From positions 1 through 48,859 of the forward strand of contig NZ_QXIY01000004.1 in the NCBI RefSeq assembly GCF_003570995.1: 48,859 bases of DNA, given 5' to 3'. Within the stretch, counting starts at the first letter, position 1. Every line of letters begins with the position of its first letter. The notes beneath the pieces were generated by a model. It did not search any database. It was not told the origin of the DNA and worked only from the letters and a program-made list of their open reading frames with translations. A program made the position numbers and the translations under genes. This DNA is from Candidatus Cryosericum septentrionale. GTDB taxonomy: Bacteria; Caldisericota; Caldisericia; Cryosericales; Cryosericaceae. This document shows positions 42,447 through 48,859 of this stretch, in pieces.

Positions 42447-42466
42447 GCCCCGCAGTGGTGCGGGGC
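42447..42466. terminator. Hairpin between convergent genes, probable terminator
   Basis: Perfect 8-bp GC stem (42447-42454 GCCCCGCA with 42459-42466), 4-nt loop. No clear U-run on either side, so termination may be weak or factor-assisted. Confidence 0.5.
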
Positions 42467-42502
42467 GCGTGAGGTCATTGGTTGCTCAGTCGTGGGCCAA
42501 TG

Positions 42503-43708
42503 CTAGATGCCGGCGAAATCCCAGTCAAGATCAGTCAGTCGGTCCTGAAACGCCATAAGATCCGCGTGCGATCTTAGTGCCTGTTGTAGCTGGCGCACTC
42601 CGTTCGTTGTTCCGTAGAGGATAACGCCGACGATGATGCCATTCTCGAGGACAACCTTGCGATAGGTCTGTCGCCCTTGCGCCTGGATCACTTGGACATG
42701 CTGCTCCTGGGTCGGATTGATGTTGCCCATGCTTAGAACGTCGATTCCGCAAGTCTTGAGCGAACTCGACATAATACTTCCCTCGTACGTAGCCGTGCCG
42801 GGTGAAACCATGTTCTGAGCTGCAACCCTGGCTTGTTCCAGGCAGGGAGGGATAATGCCGTAGACACGTCCGCGGTGCTCGACGACGTCGCCGGCGGCAT
42901 AGACGTCAGGTGCAGACGTTTGCATCGAATCATCCACCTGAACGCCTCGTCCTATTGCGATATCTGCTTCCCGAGCGATGCTGACGTTGGGACGGACTCC
43001 GGTTGAGAACAGGACGAACTCTCCTTGTGCGAGGCGACCGTCCTTGAGGAGGACGCCTGCTGCGCCATGTCCTCCCGAAACAATCTGCTGAGACTCGGCG
43101 CCGAGCAGAGGTGTGACGCCTAACCCTTGGAGGTGTTCCACGAGCATTTCCGCTGAGCGTTCGTCGAGCTGGTTGGGCAACAGCCGGCCGGCGAACTCGA
43201 TGACGGATGCTCTCATTCCTCGCTCTGCCAAAGCCCTCGCTGCTTCAAGGCCCAGCAGGCCTCCGCCCACGACGACCACGGTGGCACCTGGAACGATGCG
43301 CCCCAGCAAAGCATCTGCATCATCGAGTGTTCTGAGGGTGAAGACATCGATCTGGTCTGCGCCGGGCAGGGGCGGCACAAAGGGTGATGCTCCGTTCGCC
43401 AGCAACAGCCTGTCGTAGGGAAGCACAGTACCGTCGTCGAGCGTCGCTTCATGCTCTATGGCGTGCACGTGTATGATGCGGCGTCCACTGATGAGAGTTA
43501 TCCTGTTTTCGCCATACCAACTTGGCCCGTGCACAATAAGCTGGTCTTTGGACTTGCGGCCGGCCAGGTACTCGATCAAGTCAGGGCGAGGATAATATGC
43601 AACAGGCTCGGCGTCGACGACCGTGATCTCCGACGATGGCTCAAGCTTTCGCAGGTGCTGTGCCGCGGTTGTGCCGGCAGTCCAGCCTCCTGCAATAAGG
43701 TACTTCAT
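42503..43708 (-). CDS. NAD(P)H-dependent FAD oxidoreductase, rubredoxin-reductase-like
   Basis: 401-aa pyridine nucleotide-disulfide-type flavoprotein related to NADH:rubredoxin oxidoreductase and the NirB/NasB FAD module. N-terminal dinucleotide fold YLIAGGWTAGTTAA, PRPDLIEYLAG, LLLANGASPFVPPLPG, second Rossmann fold VVVVGGGLLGLEAARAL, and YAAGDVVEH near the FAD. The C-terminal 90 residues form a dimer/partner domain. The rubredoxin gene 15 nt upstream makes electron transfer from NAD(P)H to rubredoxin the likely role, typically for O2 or superoxide detoxification in anaerobes. Confidence 0.88.
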   Translation of the reverse strand: MKYLIAGGWTAGTTAAQHLRKLEPSSEITVVDAEPVAYYPRPDLIEYLAGRKSKDQLIVHGPSWYGENRITLISGRRIIHVHAIEHEATLDDGTVLPYDRLLLANGASPFVPPLPGADQIDVFTLRTLDDADALLGRIVPGATVVVVGGGLLGLEAARALAERGMRASVIEFAGRLLPNQLDERSAEMLVEHLQGLGVTPLLGAESQQIVSGGHGAAGVLLKDGRLAQGEFVLFSTGVRPNVSIAREADIAIGRGVQVDDSMQTSAPDVYAAGDVVEHRGRVYGIIPPCLEQARVAAQNMVSPGTATYEGSIMSSSLKTCGIDVLSMGNINPTQEQHVQVIQAQGRQTYRKVVLENGIIVGVILYGTTNGVRQLQQALRSHADLMAFQDRLTDLDWDFAGI

Positions 43709-43723
43709 TGTGACCGTTGGCCG

Positions 43724-43882
43724 TCAGGCTTTCTCAAAAAGGTCCTTGGCGGCACCGCAGTTTGGGCAGACCCAGCTCTCGGGGAGATCCTCAAACTTGA
43801 CGCCGGGGTTGATTTCCTGCGTGCTGTCACCGATAGCAGGGTCGTAGACGTATCCACACACAGTGCAAATCCACTTCTCCAT
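43724..43882 (-). CDS. Rubredoxin
   Basis: 52-aa one-iron electron carrier. Both CxxCG loops are present: [12 protein letters not shown] and [14 protein letters not shown], with [11 protein letters not shown] between. ATG at 43882 has AGGAGG 7 nt upstream; the longer open frame upstream lacks conservation. Forms an operon with the reductase-like flavoprotein downstream. Confidence 0.96.
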   Translation of the reverse strand: MEKWICTVCGYVYDPAIGDSTQEINPGVKFEDLPESWVCPNCGAAKDLFEKA

Positions 43883-43937
43883 GACAGTTCCTCCTTGTGT
43901 CGAGCGGTTGGGAAGAGGAAAACTCTTCTGTATACGC

Positions 43938-43966
43938 AGTGTACGGTGAAAGGCCCTTTCCTGCAA
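43938..43966 (-). promoter_or_regulatory. Promoter of the rubredoxin operon with palindrome in the spacer
   Basis: On the minus strand TTGCAG (43961-43966), 17-bp spacer, TACACT (43938-43943). The spacer contains the perfect palindrome GAAAGG-C-CCTTTC (43948-43960), which could be a repressor operator. Confidence 0.55.
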
Positions 43967-43997
43967 GTCAGCAAGCCACACACGGTGCAGCAGCTCT

Positions 43998-44025
43998 TTG
44001 ACAGCCGCAGCGGACGCGCTACTCT
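43998..44025 (+). promoter_or_regulatory. Promoter of iorAB
   Basis: TTGACA (43998-44003), 16-bp spacer, TACTCT (44020-44025); AGGAGGTGA follows at 44050-44058, just before the iorA ATG. Confidence 0.6.
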
Positions 44026-44060
44026 GTAAAAACAGCGTCTGAAAAAGGTCAGGAGGTGAC

Positions 44061-45935
44061 ATGAAGTATCAAGCGTTAGTTGACGGTAGGGTAGGGGATC
44101 ATGAGCTGCTGCTTGGCAACGAAGCTGCAGTCCGTGGTGCTCTGGAAGCCGGTATCGGTGTAGCGGCCAGCTATCCTGGGACCCCGTCGTCAGAGATCGG
44201 GGACGTGTTCAGCGTCGTGGCGAAAGCCTCAGGAGTGTACTTCGAGTACTCTGCGAACGAGAAGGTAGCCCTTGAGGTCGCAGCAGCCTCAGCAGCAAGT
44301 GGTGTCCGGTCCTTCACGTTTATGAAGCACGTTGGGCTGAACGTTGCCTCGGATTCCTTCATGACGACGGCATACATAGGAACCAGGGCGGGGTTCGTCG
44401 TGCTTTCCGCGGACGATCCATCGACGCACTCGTCACAGAATGAACAGGACAACAGATACTACGCGCGCCTCGCGAACGTGCCCATGCTGGAACCCTCGAG
44501 TCCTCAGGAAACCAAGGACTACATGGTAGAGGCCTACAGCATTTCGGAGAAACTGGAGCTGCCGGTTATGTTCCGAACGACTACCCGTGTGGCTCATATG
44601 CGCGGTGACGTCGTTTTCGGCGACCGGAGGCCCGTCGTGAGGCGCGGGGTCTTTGAGAAGGACCCTGCAAGGTTTGTACCGGTGCCCGCCAACTCCTCAA
44701 AAATGCATGTCAAGTTGCTGGGTAAACTCGCCGAGGCTCGACATCTCAGCGAAACCTCTTCGCTGAACCGCGTCGTTGATGTGGGTGTGGGGGGACGGGT
44801 GGGGATCGTTACCGTGGGCACCACCTTCAACTACGTCGTTGACGCCCTGGAGGAACTCGGACTTTCTGCTCGAGTGTTCAAGATAGGTTTCTCCTATCCG
44901 TTGCCGCTCGACAGGATCCGAGAGTTTGCCGCGGGCGTCCACGAGCTGCTTGTCCTCGAAGAGCTCGAGCCTCTCATGGAAAATGACATCAAGGCCGATT
45001 TCTTGTCGCATGGTACCAGGACGCCGGTATGTGGCAAGGAGGAACTTCTCGTGCCGCGCGTGCACGAACTCAATGTTGATGTTGTGGCAAAGGCTTTGGC
45101 CAATCACTTTGGCGTACCATTGCATGTGCCTGCTGGGGGCAAGGCGCAGCTCTGGTCGTCGCCCCTTCCATCACGGCCGCCGGTCCTGTGTCCCGGGTGC
45201 CCTCATCGCGGATCGTACCTTGCTGTGCGTCGAGCTATACGCGAACTGGGAATCCCGGAACCTGTTTTCGCCTCCGACATCGGCTGTTACACGCTCGGTA
45301 TGACGGCTCCATTCAGCGCAGCGGACTATCTCCTGTCCATGGGATCGAGCGTGGGGACTGCGGGCGGCTTCGACGTGGCAACTGACCAGAAGGTCTTCTC
45401 GTTTATCGGTGACAGCACATTCTTCCACGCCGGGCTGTCCGCTCTTGCAAGCGCCATTCACAACAAGCATCGGTTTGTCCTGACGGTCCTGGACAACCGG
45501 ACGACCGCGATGACGGGACATCAGCCCAATCCGTCCATGCTGACGGATGCCGTGGGCGATCCGGCACCAGCTATCAGTATCGAAGCGGTGGCAAAGGCAA
45601 TGGGTGTTCCATTCGTGAAGGTCATCAACCCATACAGGGTGGCCGAGGCTACCGAGGCCTACAAGGAAGCCGCCCAGGTGGATGGCGTCGCCGTCATCGT
45701 ATCTAAACAGGTTTGCAGCCTCCTCCTGGACCGTGCGAAGCGTGCGAAGGGGATCTGGCAGACGTTTCAGGTCGACCGCAGCGTCTGTACGGGCTGCCTG
45801 GCATGCGTACGCGAAGTCGCTTGCCCTGCCATCTTTGTGTCCGAAGGAAAAGCGGAGATCAACCAGGAACTGTGCGACGGATGCGGCGTGTGCTCGCAGG
45901 TGTGTCCAGTGCATGCGATCGGGGTGAAGAAATGA
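44061..45935 (+). CDS. iorA: Indolepyruvate:ferredoxin oxidoreductase, alpha subunit
   Basis: Oxidatively decarboxylates aryl pyruvates from aromatic amino-acid transamination to aryl acetyl-CoA, reducing ferredoxin. The 624-aa product has the pyrimidine-binding domain ([24 protein letters not shown]), the TPP domain with [27 protein letters not shown] and [13 protein letters not shown], and two C-terminal 4Fe-4S clusters: [14 protein letters not shown] (with the unusual five-residue gap typical of IorA) and [12 protein letters not shown]. Strong AGGAGGTGA site. Overlaps iorB as ATGA. Indicates anaerobic amino-acid fermentation. Confidence 0.97.
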   Translation: MKYQALVDGRVGDHELLLGNEAAVRGALEAGIGVAASYPGTPSSEIGDVFSVVAKASGVYFEYSANEKVALEVAAASAASGVRSFTFMKHVGLNVASDSFMTTAYIGTRAGFVVLSADDPSTHSSQNEQDNRYYARLANVPMLEPSSPQETKDYMVEAYSISEKLELPVMFRTTTRVAHMRGDVVFGDRRPVVRRGVFEKDPARFVPVPANSSKMHVKLLGKLAEARHLSETSSLNRVVDVGVGGRVGIVTVGTTFNYVVDALEELGLSARVFKIGFSYPLPLDRIREFAAGVHELLVLEELEPLMENDIKADFLSHGTRTPVCGKEELLVPRVHELNVDVVAKALANHFGVPLHVPAGGKAQLWSSPLPSRPPVLCPGCPHRGSYLAVRRAIRELGIPEPVFASDIGCYTLGMTAPFSAADYLLSMGSSVGTAGGFDVATDQKVFSFIGDSTFFHAGLSALASAIHNKHRFVLTVLDNRTTAMTGHQPNPSMLTDAVGDPAPAISIEAVAKAMGVPFVKVINPYRVAEATEAYKEAAQVDGVAVIVSKQVCSLLLDRAKRAKGIWQTFQVDRSVCTGCLACVREVACPAIFVSEGKAEINQELCDGCGVCSQVCPVHAIGVKK

Positions 45936-46525
45936 GTCCACTGAATGTGTTTTTTGCCGGAGTCGGAGGTCAAGGGATTATCACTGGGGCCAGTATTATC
46001 GCACGGGCTGCCATTGCGGCTGGCGTGGATGCTGTCATGAGTGAGGTTCACGGCATGGCACAGCGAGGTGGCTCGGTCGTGTGTGAGCTTCGATTGGGAG
46101 GGGTACACAGCGCGATGATCCCGGAGGGCGAGGCAGACCTCATTATCGGGTTCGAGCCGGTCGAGACGGTCCGGTCACTCATAAAGGCCAACCATCATAC
46201 CGTTGTCATTACCGAGGTGCGCCCGATCATTCCAGTGAGTGTCTCGCTGGGAGGTATAGCTTACCCTGCGGTGGAGGATCTGCTGGCGTATCTTCGCTCG
46301 CAGGTTGCAGCGGTCTACGCTGTACCTGCCGCTGCTATGGCCGAGGAAATCGGGTTGCCCCAGGCCGCAAACGTTGTCTTGCTTGGAGCGGCCATGGGAA
46401 CCAGCCTGATTCCTCTGGAGCTTGGGACAATCCGAGATACGCTATCTCATACCGTGCCAGCAAAGGCCTTGGAGGCCAACTTCCTGGCACTGCAGGGGGG
46501 ATTCGAGTTGACTCGGAAGGCTTAG
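45932..46525 (+). CDS. iorB: Indolepyruvate:ferredoxin oxidoreductase, beta subunit
   Basis: 197-aa gamma-type domain subunit that completes IorAB. Seen: VFFAGVGGQGIITGASIIARAA, MSEVHGMAQRGGSVVCELRLG and GFEPVETVRSL, all typical of the 2-oxoacid:ferredoxin oxidoreductase gamma domain. ATG at 45932 overlaps the iorA stop; the open frame further upstream reads iorA out of frame and is ignored. Confidence 0.97.
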   Translation: MSPLNVFFAGVGGQGIITGASIIARAAIAAGVDAVMSEVHGMAQRGGSVVCELRLGGVHSAMIPEGEADLIIGFEPVETVRSLIKANHHTVVITEVRPIIPVSVSLGGIAYPAVEDLLAYLRSQVAAVYAVPAAAMAEEIGLPQAANVVLLGAAMGTSLIPLELGTIRDTLSHTVPAKALEANFLALQGGFELTRKA

Positions 46526-46546
46526 AACAACTGCGAGGGAATCGAG

Positions 46547-47149
46547 CTAGGCGAGGTGGCAGGTCGAGTCGATGACTCTGGCCTGCCACTTGCTGGTCTC
46601 GGCTTCGAAGACCGAAATGCAGGCGTTTGGTTGGGTGAGGCTGCTATAGCTGCTGAGGGGAAGGTCCAGCAGAACGGACATGAGGACACGGTTGAACCCT
46701 CCGTGAGCGACAACGAGCACTAGGTCCCCGGAACCGGATTCGACTATCGAACGCACCTTTTCGGCGCGGCGACCCACATCAGCCAGGGACTCGCCGCCAT
46801 CTGGCCGGGCTTCCAGCGACTTGAGTTCCCATGCCGCCAACGTTGCCGGGTACATGGCCCCTATTTCGTCCCACGTATGTCCTTCCCAGCCTCCGAACTC
46901 GATCTCCCGCAGCTCGGGCATGACGATGGGTGAGATGCCTAAGTTGACACCCACGGGTTCCGCGATGGCACGGGCCCGAGTCAGTGGACTCGTGAAGATC
47001 GTATCAAATCGAAGAGCTGAGAGAAATGCCACAGTCTTCGCTGTCTGGGCGAGGCCGTCGAGGGACAACGGCGTATCACGACTGCCCTGCACTTTGCCTT
47101 CCAGATTCCAGGTTGTTTCGGCGTGACGTACGAGATAGATGGTTTTCAT
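46547..47149 (-). CDS. Histidine phosphatase superfamily (phosphoglycerate-mutase-like) protein
   Basis: 200-aa phosphatase with catalytic LVRHAETTWN, TSPLTRARAIAEP (second arginine), REIEFGGWEGHTWDEI and the second histidine in VVAHGGFNRVL. Size and motifs fit CobC-like or broad-specificity phosphatases more than true glycolytic mutase. AGAGG lies 8 nt before ATG. Converges with iorB and diverges from the SCIFF gene. Confidence 0.9.
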   Translation of the reverse strand: MKTIYLVRHAETTWNLEGKVQGSRDTPLSLDGLAQTAKTVAFLSALRFDTIFTSPLTRARAIAEPVGVNLGISPIVMPELREIEFGGWEGHTWDEIGAMYPATLAAWELKSLEARPDGGESLADVGRRAEKVRSIVESGSGDLVLVVAHGGFNRVLMSVLLDLPLSSYSSLTQPNACISVFEAETSKWQARVIDSTCHLA

Positions 47150-47159
47150 GCTGAACCTC

Positions 47160-47190
47160 TTGACTTATCGCTGCTTATCGTGGATATTAT
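47160..47190 (+). promoter_or_regulatory. Possible SCIFF promoter containing a direct repeat
   Basis: TTGACT (47160-47165) and TATTAT (47185-47190) with a long 19-bp spacer. The spacer region holds a direct repeat CTTATCG (47164-47170 and 47174-47180) with 10-bp, same-face periodicity, which could bind a regulator. Confidence 0.4.
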
Positions 47191-47226
47191 GTGGACAAAA
47201 TCTTGGTTTGAGAAGGGAGCAACACT

Positions 47227-47394
47227 GTGAAGTTCATCAAGGTGGTAGCAACAAAGACCATTGACGTCGACGACAAGCTTGCGAAGGCCTGTCGTGAGTG
47301 CCAGACTCCCTGCAAGTCCGCTTGCAAGACGTCCTCGACCGTAGGCAATCAGGTCTGCGAAACCAGGAAGAAGCCCGAGCGGTTCATCTGGTAG
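47227..47394 (+). CDS. SCIFF-type ribosomal peptide precursor, five-cysteine variant
   Basis: 55-aa precursor of the SCIFF ranthipeptide/sactipeptide-like family, below usual gene-caller size. GTG start after GGGAG. N-terminus MKFIKVVATKTI matches the leader; the core is ACRECQTPCKSACKTSSTVGNQVCE. Cysteines: 22, 25, 29, 33 and 42. Standard SCIFF has KTSCT where this has KTSST, so the fifth of six cysteines is Ser37. The Cys33 and Thr38 equal to the thioether pair I recall for the C. thermocellum peptide CteA (Cys32-Thr37) are kept. The maturase gene follows after 3 nt. Function of SCIFF peptides is not firmly known. Confidence 0.92.
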   Translation: MKFIKVVATKTIDVDDKLAKACRECQTPCKSACKTSSTVGNQVCETRKKPERFIW

Positions 47395-47397
47395 TTC

Positions 47398-48783
47398 GTG
47401 GCGCTCTCCTGCATTCTACCCGCCTCGACCCATCTCTTCGAGAGAGGCGGTTTTTTTGTGCTCCTGGACGTTCCATCAGGGTCGATCTTCTCGCTTGACG
47501 AGCGAGTGTACCAATATCTTCAGGTGGTTCTCGCAGACTCTTCGATGAAGGGCGAGTCGGTCCAACGGCTGACAGGTCTGGACGCGCAGACAATCACCGA
47601 AATCGAAGGTGAACTCGAGCAGCTTGTTGCTGCAGGGTGTCTGTTCACGCAGGCAACACAGCCCACGGAGGACGGATCGGTGTTGACGCTGAAGTCGCTG
47701 TGCCTCAACGTCGCGCATGAGTGCAACTTTTCATGCGCATATTGTTTCGCTCATGGGGGTGACTACCATGGCGATATGACGTTGATGACACGGGAAGTTG
47801 CCCGTGCAGGAATCGATTTCCTCGTGCGCGAGAGCGGTGTCCACCACAACGTCGAGGTCGACTTCTTCGGTGGTGAGCCGCTCATGAATTGGGACGTTGT
47901 CGTTGACACCATGGCGTACGCGCGGTCAGGATATCCACTGAAGAAGTGGCGGTTCACGCTGACGACCAACGGCTCATTGCTTCGGGACGACATGTTCCCG
48001 GTGCTCGAGGCGAATGACGTGTCTGTTGTCCTCAGCCTGGACGGCGGCCGGAGGGCCAACGACGCCAACCGTGTCTTCAAGGACGGGCGTGGCACGTTCG
48101 ATACCATTATTGAACGGATACGGCACTTCACGCGGACGCGCGATGAAGGTGGCTACTTTGTGCGGGGAACATATGCACGCAACACCTTGGCATTTGCCGA
48201 GAACGTTCGAGAGCTCCATAGCCTGGGATTCAAGTACATCTCGATGGAACCTGTCGTACTTTCCGCAGACTCGGCTCTTGCCCTTCAGACAAGCGACCTG
48301 CCGGCAATTCGTACCCAATATGAGGAACTCATTGCGTACTTCCTGAGTGAACTGGGCTCAGGTGCGGGGTTTGACTTCTTTCACTTCAAGCTGGATCTCG
48401 AAGCAGGGCCATGTCTCAGCAAGCGCATCTATGGATGTGGCGCTGGTGTCGAATACATGGCTGTTGCTCCGAATGGGGACGTGTTCCCCTGCCATCAGTT
48501 TGACGGCGTTCAGGAGTACAGGATGGGTAATGTCCTCGTGAGCCGGGCTCTGGGCCGCCCTGAACTGGTGGCAGAGTTCGTTCACGCCAACTTTCTGTTT
48601 GCCAAAGAGGAGTGTGGTAGCTGCTGGGCGCGTTTCTACTGTAGCGGCGGGTGCCTTGCCAACAACTACGCGACCACTGGTAGCCTCCTGAAGCCGTACG
48701 CGCTCGGATGCGCTGTCCAGAAGGAGCGGATCGAGGCTGCACTGGCGGTGAAAGCGGCGGAGTCTCCAGAGAACAAACCATGA
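47398..48783 (+). CDS. SCIFF peptide radical-SAM maturase (SPASM)
   Basis: 461-aa enzyme installing the thioether in SCIFF. The N-terminal RiPP-recognition-like region (FERGGFFVLLDVPSGSIFSLDERVYQYL) is followed by the radical-SAM cluster motif CNFSCAYC (Cys109, 113, 116), DFFGGEPLMNW, and the SPASM region with extra Fe-S cysteines: CGAGVEYMAVAPNGDVFPCHQFDG and CGSCWARFYCSGGC...GC. GTG start at 47398 is the only in-frame start before the conserved N-terminus; it has no ribosome site, so it depends on coupling with the SCIFF gene 3 nt upstream. A terminator hairpin lies inside codons 8-20. Confidence 0.95.
   Translation: MALSCILPASTHLFERGGFFVLLDVPSGSIFSLDERVYQYLQVVLADSSMKGESVQRLTGLDAQTITEIEGELEQLVAAGCLFTQATQPTEDGSVLTLKSLCLNVAHECNFSCAYCFAHGGDYHGDMTLMTREVARAGIDFLVRESGVHHNVEVDFFGGEPLMNWDVVVDTMAYARSGYPLKKWRFTLTTNGSLLRDDMFPVLEANDVSVVLSLDGGRRANDANRVFKDGRGTFDTIIERIRHFTRTRDEGGYFVRGTYARNTLAFAENVRELHSLGFKYISMEPVVLSADSALALQTSDLPAIRTQYEELIAYFLSELGSGAGFDFFHFKLDLEAGPCLSKRIYGCGAGVEYMAVAPNGDVFPCHQFDGVQEYRMGNVLVSRALGRPELVAEFVHANFLFAKEECGSCWARFYCSGGCLANNYATTGSLLKPYALGCAVQKERIEAALAVKAAESPENKP
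47420..47457 (+). terminator. Intrinsic terminator/attenuator inside the start of the SCIFF maturase gene
   Basis: Stem CCGCCTC (47420-47426) with GAGGCGG (47444-47450), an inner TCTC/GAGA stem (47433-47436 with 47440-47443), then seven T (47451-47457). It should end most transcripts just after the peptide gene. Confidence 0.8.
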
Positions 48784-48859
48784 CTAGTACGTGAGTTGAC
48801 AGCTTGAGGGAAGACCCGTTGCCGCCCGGTGCGCAGAGCATTGTGGCGGCGATGGCTTT
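48784..48859 (+). other. Window-end stretch after the SCIFF maturase
   Basis: Contains TTGACA at 48796-48801 and an open frame from TTG at 48804 to the window end (product starting LREDPLPPGAQ), without a ribosome site. It could be the start of a next gene or chance; not enough sequence to decide. Confidence 0.2.

Noticed and set aside
1-48859. CRISPR arrays, transposases, integrases, phage or toxin-antitoxin modules
   Set aside because: None was seen: no spaced direct repeats and no such proteins on either strand.

Overview
The window (about 57% GC by eye, densely packed, both strands used) is bacterial chromosome carrying almost entirely housekeeping genes. Features that point to an anaerobic, Gram-positive-like or otherwise atypical bacterium are: an SLH-type surface anchor on the first gene, RNase HIII, a CdaA/CdaR c-di-AMP pair, a large (about 270 nt) SRP RNA of the kind with an Alu domain, indolepyruvate:ferredoxin oxidoreductase (IorAB), rubredoxin with a rubredoxin-reductase-like flavoprotein, a family-4 Fe-S uracil-DNA glycosylase, and a SCIFF peptide with its radical-SAM maturase. 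No LPS, phage, IS, CRISPR or plasmid genes were seen. SCIFF is best known from Clostridia, but the GC content and gene order do not let me name the lineage; a Caldisericota/Cryosericota-like group is only a guess.

Layout. 1-5.9 kb (+): partial SLH-5'-nucleotidase, rnhC, type-2 ileS. 5.9-8.9 kb (-): tRNA-Arg(ACG), tadA, tRNA-Ser(CGA), a carotenoid oxygenase and a ThiF/MoeB-like E1 enzyme. 9-21.3 kb (+): BaiN-type flavoprotein, pdxS-pdxT-yebC-ruvCAB, tRNA-Ser(GCT), coaX-dus-greA-lysS-radA-ispDF. 21.3-21.55 kb (-): SRP RNA. 21.6-29.6 kb (-): a seven-gene, mostly overlapping operon: parvulin foldase, SurA_N-like membrane protein, an unrecognised 557-aa protein, deoxynucleoside kinase, R3H/AAA ATPase, thymidylate kinase, PEGA-repeat membrane protein. 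29.6-30.4 kb (-): lipM-like octanoyltransferase. 30.5-40.1 kb (+): methyltransferase, cdaA-cdaR, truB-ribF, rpsO-pnp, M16 peptidase-dut-udg. 40.4-41.3 kb (-): ndk-marR. 41.4-42.4 kb (+): phospholipase D-like protein. 42.5-43.9 kb (-): rubredoxin and its reductase-like partner. 44.1-46.5 kb (+): iorA-iorB. 46.5-47.1 kb (-): histidine phosphatase. 47.2-48.8 kb (+): SCIFF peptide and SCIFF maturase.

The most notable observations are: (i) tadA sits directly between tRNA-Arg(ACG), its classical bacterial substrate, and a tRNA-Ser whose 5' end it overlaps; (ii) a carotenoid oxygenase with all four iron-ligand histidines is translationally coupled to an E1-like adenylyltransferase; (iii) the SCIFF peptide has five, not six, cysteines and a canonical intrinsic terminator lies inside the first codons of its maturase; (iv) at least five genes have a promoter (usually with a 16-bp spacer) whose -10 box lies only 6-10 nt before the start codon, implying leaderless mRNAs; (v) the IspF half of IspDF lacks a conserved active-site His. 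All functional calls rest on reading the sequence and on remembered family features; no database search was run.
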